DNA of 64,000 bases from Crotalaria pallida (lineage: Eukaryota > Streptophyta > Magnoliopsida > Fabales > Fabaceae). Positions 43,976 to 55,969 of this stretch are shown one piece after another. The DNA lies in assembly GCA_037953625.1 (NCBI GenBank), contig CM075654.1:51653001-51717000 (forward strand), in the 5' to 3' direction. Both the position numbers and the translations under genes were made by a program. Below the pieces are notes generated by a model. It did not search any database and was not told the origin of the DNA. It saw only the letters and a program-made list of their open reading frames with translations. Every line of letters begins with the position of its first letter. Position 1 is the stretch's first letter.

Positions 43976-44981
43976 TCATTTAAGTCTACGTAGCCATCCT
44001 GGTTTCCTAGCATCGGACATGGTAAGGAACGCTTCTCGCAATTCCTTCTCCTTAAAAGCATCCACAGCCTTACTATAAGTGTCATCCGAAATGCCTTCAA
44101 TCCCTTCAAGGGCAATCACACACCTAGCTACAGAATAATCAGATGATGCTGTTGAAGAATTGGCCTCACTACTCTTACCCCTACACATCTCAGCCCTAGC
44201 CAAAGAATACTCTGCTTTCGCTTTAGAGGCTTTAGCCCATTCTTGAAGCGCTTCTCCCATTTCAAAAGTTTTAGACTCTCTCTTGTGTTTGCGCTCTTTG
44301 ACATGAATTTTGCGTTTTCCACTACGCGTTGTGCGCTCAAATGTTTGTGTGACATCATCTGAGCTACTCTCATGCTCAAGATCTACATGAACTCCGGAGT
44401 TGATGTATTGATTGTCAAGCTCATTCTCTTCATCAGTATTTGGTGGATCCTGGGTAGATGAATGATGAAGTACTCCAGTTGCAGTACTCCTATTAAATAT
44501 GATTTTCATTGACTCATAATCCTCTAATCCTTTCTTCTTAAATTGAGCGGCATCTGGATGCACCTACAAACAAAACAGTGATAAAATCAAAATACTTAAA
44601 AATTAATCTAGAGATAAAATCATATAAATATTCTATCAATTAAAATATTAAACATACCCGAAGGTAAGATTCCCAAACATCTTGAGCGGCCGTGACAGTG
44701 TTGGTTGCTGGATTCCAGCCAAAACCAGATTGCTGAAGAAGTAAAGCGAATTCACGATGCCTACTCCTCAATCTATTGAACTTTTGTTTGATTTGTTTGA
44801 TATTAAAACTACGCTTAGTTGTGGAATTCAACTTATCCTTAATTAAATTCCATGTTCTAGTTTGAAACACACCATTTTGCATATTTCCTTTAGTGACCTC
44901 ATCTACCATAATACGTACGAAAGTTTTAATTATGGGCTCAGGCCACACCTTTGAGTCATTTGTATCAACACTGGTTTCCAT
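43976..44981 (-). CDS. Harbinger MYB/SANT-like DNA-binding protein, two exons (303 aa)
   Basis: This is the second protein of PIF/Harbinger elements, which helps transposase bind transposon ends in the nucleus. Exon 1 runs 44981-44658 and stops at a donor (CTTCGG|GTATGT). Exon 2 runs 44563-43976 after TTTGTAG; the join is in phase. Residues 10-108 carry the MYB/SANT-like domain of the Myb_DNA-bind_3 type, with WPEPIIKTFVRIMVDEV, the NGVFQTRTWNLIKDKLN helix and FGWNPATNTVTAAQDVWESY. The domain extends into exon 2 (HPDAAQF, YESMKIIFNRSTATG). A basic stretch (SGKRKIHVKERKHKRESK) may be a nuclear signal. It has no stop or shift, unlike the transposase next to it. Similar host proteins (LIMYB-like) exist, but the location between Harbinger ends favours an element gene. 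Confidence 0.85.
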
Positions 44982-47900
44982 CTATCATGAACATCACATT
45001 CAAAGTAAGTAATTTAAAAACTGACAATTTTTGTAACAAAGAAAAAAGTATGTATGCCAAAGAAAAAAGCAAAGAAACATGCCACCTAAGTAGGAATGTG
45101 CTTTACATTATACACTGACATGTATATCTGAATTTACATATATAAAAGAATATACACTCTGTGTCTGTGAGAATAACTTCAAATTAAGTACCCAATCAAC
45201 TCAAAGTCAAAGTCTCATATTAAACTAGGGAAGGAAAATTCATGAACATTATTGATAGCAATGGCTCTCAGGAAAAAAAATAAGACTCTTAGTTTAACAG
45301 GATAATATTATTGATAACATTATTGATAGGAGTATTAGACAAAATATTTCAATGCACTTAAATAATCGAATCTCACAGAGATGCTTGTTTCATAATTGAG
45401 CATCAAGCTAAGTCAAGATGGATTTAGTCTTCGTTACAGTACTACTCTTGTTGCTATAGTTCATAATTGAGTATCTTGGGCATGAGTCTAGTCCTAGTCA
45501 AAAGCAATCGGGAACTGATGAAGTGGTTTGCATGTGGTTGATGTCATGGAAAGCTATATGTATAAGCTAGCTCAAGGTGCCACTCCTACAAGGCTACAAC
45601 CTTGAAAACAGTATTGAAATAAGACCTCCCAAGGCCCCAAAAAGAATAAGATAGATAAGATTAACGTTATGAGCATTAAAAAGTGACAGACGAGGCATTT
45701 CTTCTATGAAACATACATGAGCAACATATTTTATCCAAACACACAAGATTAGATTTTGGTTACCACTCAATTACTATCAAAGTATTGCCTGAAATTAAGA
45801 TCCAAGGCATCCATCCTGTGCAGATGAGAAAGGAGGAAAATTGGGCATAAACAACTCTTTGATTTGTCTTGAAATGGGTATTAATTAAACAACTACAAAG
45901 CAAAAGCTAGGAAGCCATCAATAAGTCAATAACTAACAAATTGACATCTAGACTCATATCACATCTCCTGTAATTACACAAGTTCTATATAAATATAGGA
46001 TTGTTCTTCCCAAGATCTTCGTACTTCTATGATACTCCATTTTTATACATGTTCCATTCATCTATGTTGAAAGCTAAGTAAAATAGATACGAGTAATTGA
46101 ATATGTTGAAAGCTAAGTAAGTTAGCATGTATACATTTGGCTTCAGATAAAATAGATTCTCTTGTAGTTATATCAATGCCAATTAGCAGTTATATCTTTG
46201 ATGGCCGCGAAATAGCAGTGAAGGAAAAACATCAGAGAGCATATTCTATGAAGAACCTGTGAGGAAATAAATTAAAGAATGTATTGAAACATCCCTCTTA
46301 CACATAAAATGGAAAAAAGCTTCTCTCATTGTATCCTTCGATAAAGAGCGACTTAATACTAATGAATCATCAAGATGAAAAGATATCTTAGTAGTAAGTA
46401 AATAAAGCCAGAGGTTCACACTCATTTCATCAGTAATTCAGTATACAGGAAGCAATAAGATGGAAAAATTGCAAAAGCTAAGAGTTACTACATAGTTTCT
46501 CAGGTGAGTTTAAATTCAACCCTCAACTAAAGGTAACAAAGCTAATTATACCAACTGTGTGTCACCTCAACGCAAGATACTATGATGAAACTGATTTATG
46601 CTAGCTACACACCCACATCTTTTGAAAATCCCTTACATTGAAGATTAAGAAAAACCACATAAGTTAAAAAAAACGGAAAAAACACCAAGTTCCAGTTCAA
46701 ACTTCCACCGTGTTACAAACCAAGATGATGAAAGCACTCAATTCAATCACACGTTAGACCCAGACAAACTTTAATGGGAAGGCATCAAATGTCTTGCAAA
46801 AAATTAAAAAAGAAAAAACAGCATCCCCAAAATATTAGTAGTATTAAGCAGTCTCTTAAAAAAAAAAGGAACATTCAGGATTCCACTCAACCATATGACG
46901 CTGGTAGTGAAAATGTTATTAACTCATGCCCAAAGAGAAAAATAACAGAATACACATCAAAGGTACCAACTACAAGTTCAAGATAGTAGTTCAAATACAC
47001 AAATTACATAAAACCCATCAAAGATTTTTCACAACCAAGGTATAAACACATAAAATACACAAATTACAAAAAACAAAATTCAATTCAACACATACAAATT
47101 CACAAGTTGCAACAATATTTGTAGAAAAATCACATAATCAAAAATTGCAAAAATCGTAAAATACCTCAAAAGACGAAGAAGAAGAAGAAACAGATCACCA
47201 AAGATGAGAGAAAGCTTCGTGAGAGAGAAGAATCACGCGAGAGAGAAGAGAGAAGCAGCTAGCATCACACATCGCGAGAGAAAGAGAGAAGCTGCGCATC
47301 GCACATCGCCAGAGAAAGAGAGAAGCTGCGTTAGTTGAGGGAAGAAGCAAGAAGAATTAGGGTTTAGATGAAGTTATGAATAATTACAGGAATGCCATTA
47401 ATGAAAACAGTGTGTTTTCCGTGTTTTTTTTTGTTCTCAAAATTTGGGCCAAAACAAAACAAAAACAAGTTGGATCTGTTCTGAGTTTTTGATTTTTAAA
47501 ACAAAAAATTAAAAATTGTTTTGGGAACAACTTATACCAAAACAACCCAACCAAACAAGTTTTATTGTTTTTTAATTCTTAAGAACAAAAAAACTATTTC
47601 CAGAACAGTAATCAAACAGCCCCTTGGTTTTAACATACCATTTTCAATTCTAACCATTTTTAGTCCAATCCAATGATCAACAGAGTTTATGTAACACATA
47701 TTGAACATGCTCTAACACTTGTAACTCATCAATTAACAAATTTGACAGAGAATCAAGAGTTTGTGCATAAAACATACAATTTCACAACTTAACATCTCAA
47801 TTTGCAAAATACTCAATAAACTTGTGAAATAAAGCTCATTACAGCTTACATGCCTCATATGAAACTTGCTCAAAACAACCATAGAGCATGAGTTGGTCTC

Positions 47901-48630
47901 CAAACCAAAGTTCTTATCCAATCTAAGCCCTTAGAGCCTCTTGGTGGCTCTCTAATGAAAATCATGGAATTTAAACTCTATCTAGTGCATAAAACAACTT
48001 CCCCTTACCTCTTAGACGTGAATCAACAAGAGAATTTGCAAGAAGAAGCTCCACAGCACCAAAACCTCTTCAAGCACCACATGCAAGACAGTTTTGAGTG
48101 GAGGTCCAAAATGGAATTGGTTGACATATGAAACAGAGATAGAAATTGGGGAAATTAGAATTTCTAAACTCTATGCAACACGTTCTAACTATAGAAATCA
48201 AATTGAGACTCAAAGAACTCATGAGCTTACCAAAAATCGAACTCAAAGGGAGCTCCAGGAAAAGGTTTGACAGCAACAACTTCACTTCCAAGTTCCGATT
48301 CTTCCTTCACACTCACTCTCAGCTCACGAATTTGATGTCTATAGAAAGCTCGAGATGTGAGCTTTGTATTGGTGTATAGTTTGTGGTTTGAATCAGAACA
48401 CAGAAGAAGAATCGACAGAAACGAATCAAGAACCCTAACTCACTAACTCTTCAACAATTTGGCCAAAATGCTTCACCATACGAGTTGATTGGCTTAAATA
48501 GACAGGGAGGAAGCTCATGCATGGCGACACGACTTCCATGAACGTGGAAGGGTGGTGATTTCGTGTCAACGAAACGAAATCGTTGATGGTGACTCACCAA
48601 ACGCACTAACTCGTGCAACTCTGTCCAGAA

Positions 48631-48662
48631 TACTCGAGTAGTCGAGAAAATACTCGAGTGTT
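48631..48662. repeat. ACTCGAGT pair in LTR A U3
   Basis: ACTCGAGT and a near copy occur within 30 bases, matched by 63265-63300 in solo LTR C. Confidence 0.8.
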
Positions 48663-48911
48663 CTGGTCAGTTTTTGAAAAATAATAATTTTATTTACTTT
48701 CCCTCCAATACCTTTCCTATAATTACTTCTAGGTCCCAACTCAGGGACTAATATGCAAAATATTTATATTTATGCATAAATAGACTTACCAAATAAATTC
48801 CAACAATATAAACACAGGTTTTAGCCAAAGATTAAATTAGAAATAATTAATTATAATAAACTTTATAATTAACATTCCATTAATCCAGGATTAAAATTTT
48901 GGGGTGTTACA

Positions 48912-48950
48912 CTACTTCCCCACTTAAAAGGAATTTCGTCCCCGAAATTC
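48912..48950 (-). other. polypurine tract of element A
   Basis: The minus strand reads a GGGGACGAAATTCC block and then AAGTGGGGAAGTAG before the LTR end. Confidence 0.85.
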
Positions 48951-49017
48951 ACTCTTCAAAATTACACGTTCTCAAAATTAAATAAAAGACTATTTTGATG
49001 TTTTCAAAATATCCATA

Positions 49018-49022
49018 GGGAA
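49018..49022. repeat. target-site duplication GGGAA (left) of solo LTR D
   Basis: It matches GGGAA at 52058-52062. Confidence 0.88.
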
Positions 49023-49569
49023 TGTAACACTCTTTCGATAACCTTCATAAAATAATTGAGTATATTTACAATAGATTCTTGTTTCTATTCTAAAGATTTC
49101 AATGTAAAAAAAATTCATTTCCTGAAAGTTGGGTCATATATTTAAGGCTAAATCTGGGTTCAAAATAGATTTGAGGGTTATCCTGATAATTTAAAGAAAA
49201 GTAGGAGTTTCTAAGTTATGGGGTGCTTAATAAATTCAGAGTTGGTGGAAAATATTAAAATCAGCTCCTGGCATTTTGTTTATCGTTGAAAGAATGGAAA
49301 CAAATATTTCCGGTACTATCAAAATAAAATGATAGTGTAAGGAACTGGAAAACTTCTTCTTTTAATCAATTGTCTCAAAATATAACATAAACGTTGTTAT
49401 TAGAAAATACTTAGAGCTGATCCAGGTTCCTCGTTCCGCCATCTGTTCCATTTGATTTTCGACTGCTATGCCCGAAGATACTAATTCCCTTTTCCTCTGT
49501 TCTCCAATACACTCTAAGGGTCTTCTACCCTCACTCATCTGTGAGGATATTATAATGTTGATTCCTAAC

Positions 49570-51120
49570 CTACAAGAGCACGAGAGTAAGCATATCCATT
49601 TGCATAATCAAATGAGATAGACATAAGAAAAATAGTATTATCAATCACAACTATTCAATTAACATTTAAAATGCAAGTACATATGAGCACACCCCTTTTC
49701 AATATTCCAATTCTTGTAATGCAGGTGGCATGATGCATGATTCCATCCACAACCGAGGCCTCCATAAACATTTCGATATCTGGCAAATGATATCTCAGTG
49801 TTCCCAGAACACCACCAAACGTTCCCAGAACGAATGGCAAACCATACTTGGAAAATAAGCACAACTCCCAGAGTGTGCATCACGTTCCCAGAACGCCTAC
49901 GTTCCTAGAACGCATAAAACCAGGTCCCGGACACTGGCCACATATCTATAATGTGTCATCAAGTAGGTTATAATTTCGGTACTACCGGAGTACCCTTCTC
50001 ATATTCCCAGAATATGAGAATTATTCCTTGCCAACCTATTCTCCATTTCTCTATGAATGAATGCACCACTGCCAAGGTTGGTTTTTATCTTTGATTTAAT
50101 CACTGTGATTTAGGTTCGTCTCGCACTTCCCTTAGAATGATTGGTTTGAGGTATAATCTTTGGCGAGATGAAGCATACTCAAATTAGTTTTAATCATGCC
50201 AGTTAACTTGAATTGAGTAGACTTAACCAATGGTAACCACTCATCTTATTAAGAACTTAACTTTCATTTTTCAGTTTCAGGTACTAACCGGTTACAATCT
50301 CAGGCTAACCGGTTAGATTTTCAGACCTGAAACTGTTTCACCATTGTTATTCAAGAAATCCCTTTCTCTTGAACTCTCTACTCAACTCACAAACAAACTT
50401 TATCATGGCTTTATACCTCAAACCTCTTGTGCTCATCATTCACAGGCCTAAATTCACCATTTGTTATTAATGTAACATAACTTAACTTTTAAGTTATATT
50501 AAAACCTCAAGGTATGGACTTCTCAACCACAATCCAAAACAAACAGTGATTAATCACCTGTTTTTCAGATTGATCTTTGTTGAAATTAGAGTTAGAGTTG
50601 AGTAAGAATAATAGGGACATATCACCAATTTTCAAAAACTTATTCTTCTTTGAAATTACACAGCATCCAACCGGTTACGAAAATCGACTAACCGGTTAGA
50701 TTAGATAGTCTGCATACTGAAAGATAGGATTTTCAAACATTTCCTTTCAATACTCAATTCTAACTAATTTCAACATTCTTATGAGCCCATATATCTCAAT
50801 TAGATTCTGTTCAGCCACCCCAAACACAATCAATCTTGCATACATGTCATTTAGAGCATCAATGTAGCACATAACCACATATATTCACACATAGCACCAA
50901 ATATTATCACATAGCTCATAATAATACATGTAAACTAAGATTATTCCTTCTATATTACTTGCATGCACTTTTTAGATCTGTTACAGTCAGGATTCAATTG
51001 TTCATTGGCCTCCAAGCCTTTGTTTACCCTATACTATGCCCTTTGTGAGTCTCATGGTGACTCAACCTATTATTCCATGAAATCTATTCTCACTCTAGCA
51101 AAAGGAAACTTCTCCCTTAC
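49570..51120 (-). other. predicted LTR leader intron, family D
   Basis: On the minus strand the donor CTGAG|GTAAGGGAG starts at 51120 and the acceptor GCTCTTGTAG|GTTAGG ends at 49570, with CTTAC upstream. Length is 1551 bases. Confidence 0.5.
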
Positions 51121-51810
51121 CTCAGGGTTGTGTTTGATGAAGATCAACACTGAAACTTGAAGAAAATCCACAAATTCCTCACCAATCCTATGTTCTGCTT
51201 TCAGCCACGATTTCCATCAACAGGGTTCAAAGACCAGAAGATTTGACATAGCAATAGGCCAAAGAAATTGGGGAAAACAATCAGAACTCAAACTAGGTAA
51301 CATGCACCAGCTTTAGAAACAAATTTGAGGCTTAAAGAGTGCATGTACTTACCAAAATCATAGCCTAAAAAGAGCCTCACAAACTGGTTTCTGGTTCTAG
51401 ACAGATTGACTGCTAAATCTTCCAAGACTAACCACCTCTTCAATACTCACTCTCAATTCACTCTCCATACCTCAATACAAAGCTGGAAGACTCAGCTTTA
51501 ATATGGTGTATCTCACTTGGTTTAACTCTCAAAGATCAAAGAGAATTTGACAGATTAATACAGAAACCCTAATTGAGTTTCCACAGCAGCCCTTCATCAG
51601 AAAACCCTTGATTTTGCCCTCAATTCCATCATTTATAGAAAAATTTGGTGAACATGCGGCACGACATGTATTCCTCACTGGAAAACGAGCAGTGTTCGTG
51701 GCAAATTGGGGTGAATTCAATTGATTATTCATAAAAATCCACTATCTAGGTTTCCTGAGTTCATCGTGTAACCGGTTACAAAACCTTTCTAACCGGTTAC
51801 ATACTGGTAA
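50283..51810. repeat. TAACCGGTTA palindromes in solo LTR D
   Basis: Pairs of AACCGGTTA occur near 50285 and 50306, 50658 and 50690, and 51768 and 51791: the same layout as the ATCGAT and CTCGAG palindromes of other families but with a different core. Confidence 0.85.
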
Positions 51811-52062
51811 CCTTTAAAATTAATAATTTAATAATTCTTTTCCCAAAAAATCCTTTTTAATATTATATTTAGGTCCTATTCTAAGGACTAAAATACAATA
51901 TTAATATTTTGTTATCCGCTTACCAAAAATTACCTCTACCTATATTTTGTATATCAATACGGAATAGAGCTAGAATATAAACTTGGAAGAATTTAATAAC
52001 AAGCCTTTATTATTAATCTTTCTCATCATTCGAAAGACGAAAATTAGGGGTGTTACAGGGAA

Positions 52063-54465
52063 AATCCTTCCTCACTTAAAAGGATTTTCCTTACACTTCT
52101 TTAAATTCCCTGACTCAAAATATTTCACTAAATATTTCAAATAAAACTTTTCTCGAATAACACCTTTGTGTTCAAAAACATATATCAATCCCTTTTTTTT
52201 TTACAAAAGAGTTTTCTTAAATTTCTTTCGAAAATTATTTCGTAATTAACTCAAATAAAATCTTTTGATCATTTCGGACAAGATGTTTCAATACATAGCT
52301 TAAACTGAGGCTTTTCCCAATAAACTTTTCGAGAAAAACTTCTTCGAATAATACCTTTCAAATATATATATATATATACTCCTTAATTAAAAAAAACATT
52401 TTCCAAAGATATTTTTGAGGAAAAACATGTCCCGTTGCGCACTCTGATCACTCAAGCACGAGTAAGGAATCATTTGTATGACTTTATTCCTTAATAGTCA
52501 TAAACATTAGGGTGATCAATCCTAATATTTTAACTGTCAGTAATAAAATCATCCCTTACAGATATAATCTTTCTCAAGAAAGATTATACGATATATCTTT
52601 AAGTTGGATGAACTTACAGATAAGGAGTGTTATTGCCACTATCAGACTTAGATAGATTGTCAATTCTAGAGACATTTCCGTTGGAGAGACAAATACTTGT
52701 CCTATCCCGGTGGTTGTTAATCCCTCTAGTCTTAACTAATCTTTCTCTTTCTGTAGTGCCCAAAGATATTTATCACATCCAACTGTGATAAGGGTTTTGA
52801 TCACAGAAATTCCAGTTAGAGATTTGCTTAGGTTTTCAGATTACAAACGATTTAATTAACGCAATCGAAAACATTCATTACGTTAATTCCGATCAGAGAA
52901 AGGATAACTCAGATTACCTATACATAGATCTAACTCGCATCCTAACAGGTTGGACACCCATCCGAACTCAACTCGCTTGACATCCATTCCCTCCTTACTC
53001 TTAACCCTTGCTGAATCTGACGAATTAAAATCTCAGTCTCTTACAGCTACAACTGAATGTCCTTATAGGTATACCGCTACTTAGTCCAAAGTGACGCACC
53101 TCATTCCCTGCACATGGAGTTGGGCAAGTTCTTTACTTCTTATTAACATACTCGATAATTCTCACGATCGGGGTTCCTTTAATTTGCCGTTCCTCCATAA
53201 TTAATTCTCTTAACTGCCTTTCTTCTTCTTCTAATTGAACACTTCCTTTTTCCCAAGTCCCTCTGATACTGGTTTTGGACATTCATTCCACCAACTTCTT
53301 ATGCCCTTCCATTGTACTTATAAATTCCACATACGTTTTCCAATGTAGAAAAATTTCCTTATGCATTTATAATTGACAGCTGGCTCGAGGTTCGGACATA
53401 ATCTATTCTAAACTTCACATATTTGAACCTTTCGTCCGGGTCGTTATGAAACATACTTCCTCAGTCTTTTGAACTTGGCGATGCCTTCTCCGAGCCTATT
53501 ACTTTCCCGTTTTATGTTTAGCAATCCAGCCCCTTGTATCCTCCTCATGCCTCTTGAGAATTCTCTTCAGTTCCCAAAGTCGTCTTTTCGAATGCTAATC
53601 AAGCGATGTATCAGTCTTTTGTTTCAACATCCATCTTACACGGTTCCCACGAGTTCCTCGCTACATCACTTAACATAGAAGTGGCATGACCTTTTATCCA
53701 CTCATCTCTTGTGTGTGTAATTCCAAAATTTTCACTCCCAATTCACGAATCGTTCGAGATACAAATTCTTGTATAAAGAAGAATTTCTTCCGTCCACTAA
53801 TGGAAATTGGTTTTCTTATCTTCCATAAGTAAATCTCTTATTTCCTTTCAACTTTCCTACTTAGAATAGCCTCTTAGTCATCTTAGAGTTTTCATGAATT
53901 ATTCTTCGATTCAATGTTGGTTATCACCTTTCACTTTACTAGGTAGGTAATGGAGCTTGAAGTCGAGACTTTCAACTTCATCCATTGATGATGACTCTAA
54001 TTCAATTTCTCCTTCTGGTCGAATCAATTTCTTCATATTCCTTTGGTCTCTAAATTCCCAAGACATAGAGCCCTAGAGACTAAACCTCCAGATCTTTTAG
54101 AGTAGGCATACTTTTTGCAAGCTCCAAATCATGCAACAAGAGCTTACCCTGGGTGTGTTCGATCACTTAGATACATACACACCTTCCTTCCTTAAAACTA
54201 CTCTCTTCCAGGTCCTTGCCTCGATACATGAAATTATTCTTTAATACCTTCGTATGAATCGAGTAAGAGAAACGCAGGAGAGGATGTTAGCCTTTACTTC
54301 ATTTACTGAAAATCCTCGTTTCATTCTTATTTCATATGAAAGGCTAATTCTTCGGGTTACCTTGGTTATAAGAGTTTGACCTAAGGAAGTCCATCAATGG
54401 TCCTATAATAGCACTCAACTAGTCGATTCCCAAGATCGCATCCCAATGCGGATAAGGTAGACAGA
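52063..54465 (-). other. degenerate interior of element A
   Basis: Where pol should be, I find no RT or integrase motif in any frame. A stretch near 54430 on the minus strand still recalls the end of a retroviral-type protease domain. Around 53180-53620 is a decayed second gag-like stretch. The remainder, 52063-53180 and 53620-54420, is unassigned and has no gene. Confidence 0.5.
53180..53620 (-). pseudogene. gag: decayed second gag-like fragment
   Basis: On the minus strand, short pieces line up in order with the gag core of 54466-55719: a DPDER-containing piece near 53430 and, downstream, a piece resembling the FPALVDMCRMYE stretch near 53340. Frameshifts and stops are frequent. This is a weak, by-eye match that suggests an older element fragment lies downstream of the better-preserved gag. 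Confidence 0.35.
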
Positions 54466-55719
54466 TCAATCTATCCTAAAAACTCGCCCTGACACTTCCA
54501 TACAACCGTTAAGACTTACCTTAGAAAAAACTATAGGAATGATCGTAAGAGTTTCTATCATAACAACATAGAACAACTCAAATACAGGCAAAGTCAAACG
54601 ATTCACACATTCATATGAATGCATAACACCAAAATCAGACAACGCATTGCAAGACTGACCATCGGGCAAATAGTTACCTTGCACGAGATCGGAGGATCGA
54701 TTAGCTTCTACTCCACTAAGGGTAAACACTCTGCCTTGAGTCATTGGTTTGCTAGCAGGTCCGATGGGGTTATTCCTCACATATTCTCTACAGTAACGTG
54801 CAATATGACCCTGCTTCCCACAATTGAAGCAAGTATTTGTTGCCCAATAGATTCTTCCACGATGATGATGCTTACACTTCTCATAGAAGGGAGCCTCGCT
54901 TCGGAAATTACTTTCATCACTACTTCCAACTTTTCCTTTGCCTTTCCCTCGGCGATCATACGGACCCTTGCCTCGATTGTTGAAACCCTTGCGCCTCTGA
55001 GGTCCATAATTCTGGCTATCTTTTCTTTCTGTTGCTTGCAATCCTTCAGCTTTCTTGTCATCCTCATACATCCTACACATGTCCACAAGTGCAGGAAAGC
55101 TTTGGATCCGTTGATAGCTGAAAATAGACTTCAGCTTGGGCCTTAAGCCTCCTTCGAACTTGATACACTTGCTCCTTTCATCGGGGTTGTTCTGATAGTA
55201 CGGAGAGTACTTCATCAATTCCTCGAACTTAGCCGCGTACTCACCCATGCTCATGTCTCCTTGCTTCAGCTGCAAGAACTCTACTTCCTTCTTTCTCCTC
55301 AAGTCCTCAGGGAAGTATTTATTGAGAAACTTCTCCATGAATACATCCAAATTCACATCCCTTCCTTCATAACGTAGGAGCTGAATCGTATGATTCCACC
55401 AGTTCTCAGCTTCATCCTCTAGCATGTAGACTGCATATGCTACTTTCTGAGCTTCCGTGCAATCCAAAGTTCTCAAAATCTTATCCATGGTGTGAATCCA
55501 CTTACTGGCCTCCTCAGGTTTAAATCCTCCTTCAAACTTGAGTGGGTTACAACTCCTAAAATCAGCCATACTCTTTGCCTCAGTATTACCCACATTGCAC
55601 TGGTGAGGTGGATTAACAGGTTGAGGTGGTTGCCGAGAGTGTTGTTGTTGCATGGACTCCAGCACCGCGGTTATCCTCTCTAACATCCCATTGGTGTGAT
55701 TTTGATTTCTAGTTGTCAT
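54466..55719 (-). CDS. gag: Gypsy Gag of element A with dead protease remnant (417 aa)
   Basis: Gag forms the particle and binds genomic RNA. It starts at ATG 55719, about 230 bases after the primer-binding site. The N-terminus is Gln/Pro-rich (about 20-40), then a Retrotrans_gag core with NPLKFEGGFKPEEASKW near 58, EDEAENWWNHT near 100 and YFPEDLRRKKEVEFLQLKQG near 140. A basic Gly/Arg/Lys-rich linker (about 240-270) precedes one intact CCHC knuckle CFNCGKQGHIARYC near 300. Downstream, residues 335-417 resemble a protease N-terminus, but the catalytic DSGATHSF block is replaced by DFGVMHSY, so it should be inactive, and the frame stops at 54466. Gag itself has no break. The element therefore looks gag-proficient but pol-less. 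Confidence 0.85.
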   Translation of the reverse strand: MTTRNQNHTNGMLERITAVLESMQQQHSRQPPQPVNPPHQCNVGNTEAKSMADFRSCNPLKFEGGFKPEEASKWIHTMDKILRTLDCTEAQKVAYAVYMLEDEAENWWNHTIQLLRYEGRDVNLDVFMEKFLNKYFPEDLRRKKEVEFLQLKQGDMSMGEYAAKFEELMKYSPYYQNNPDERSKCIKFEGGLRPKLKSIFSYQRIQSFPALVDMCRMYEDDKKAEGLQATERKDSQNYGPQRRKGFNNRGKGPYDRRGKGKGKVGSSDESNFRSEAPFYEKCKHHHRGRIYWATNTCFNCGKQGHIARYCREYVRNNPIGPASKPMTQGRVFTLSGVEANRSSDLVQGNYLPDGQSCNALSDFGVMHSYECVNRLTLPVFELFYVVMIETLTIIPIVFSKVSLNGCMEVSGRVFRID

Positions 55720-55952
55720 ATTAGACTTGCGCTATGGTCTTATGGTCACATATGTTTAACTAAAGAAACATTCATCACACCACCTATACTAAGGCGATAA
55801 CCATAACCTCAAACAAAACATTCAATTGTATCTAATGCTCAAAACAAGCAAGATACTAGCATTCAAAACAATAAATATGCCCTGTGGATACCTGCTTGAT
55901 GTTGATGGCTACCTTCCTGGAACTACTTCACTACTACAGGATCTGACTTTTT

Positions 55953-55964
55953 GCTCTGATACCA
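55953..55964 (-). other. primer-binding site of element A
   Basis: The minus strand reads TGGTATCAGAGC, five bases inside the 5' LTR. Confidence 0.92.
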
Positions 55965-55969
55965 CTCAG

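Larger units (their letters stand above)
42359..47623 (-). mobile_element. PIF/Harbinger DNA transposon, 5.3 kb
   Basis: Terminal inverted repeats GAGCCCGTTTGATT and (inverted right end) GGGGCTGTTTGATT flank a transposase gene and a MYB-like gene. A 3-base duplication TTG is at 42356-42358 and 47624-47626. Solo LTR C keeps the unoccupied site (GAAACTTGGTTTT near 62245), which confirms the boundaries. Subterminal copies of AATTCGTTTGGTAA occur near 42455, 42510 and 42565. 45000-47160 is AT-rich with no gene; 47170-47340 is a GA-rich stretch likely to be leader or promoter. Confidence 0.9.
41408..48008 (-). other. predicted LTR leader intron, element A (with Harbinger insert)
   Basis: On the minus strand the donor AGAG|GTAAGGGG starts at 48008 and the acceptor GCCCTTGTAG|GTGATG ends at 41408, with CTTAC upstream. 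About 1.33 kb after removing the Harbinger insert. Confidence 0.55.
40216..48911 (-). repeat. 3' LTR of element A (about 3.43 kb plus Harbinger insert)
   Basis: It starts TGTGACACCC and ends GGGGTGTTACA. It includes a (TA)n run (40613-40631), the sense ORF 40934-41404, small CATCCAAACGG repeats (about 41760-41800), ACTCGAGT arrays and, on the minus strand, donor 48008 and acceptor 41408. Without the Harbinger element it aligns along its length with solo LTR C (59966-63555). Confidence 0.9.
49023..52057 (-). repeat. solo LTR, Gypsy family D (3035 bp)
   Basis: It starts TGTAACACTC and ends GGGGTGTTACA, flanked by GGGAA on both sides with no interior, so it is a solo LTR left by recombination between two LTRs. 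Orientation is taken from the splice-like signals and resemblance to LTR A (minus). It carries AACCGGTTA palindromes, a GTTCCCAGAACG repeat (about 49795-49920), a donor at 51120 and an acceptor at 49570. No credible gene inside. Confidence 0.88.

Noticed and set aside
46774..46986. 70-codon plus-strand frame in the Harbinger interior
   Set aside because: Lys-rich reading of A-rich DNA, opposite in strand to the element's genes, with no domain.
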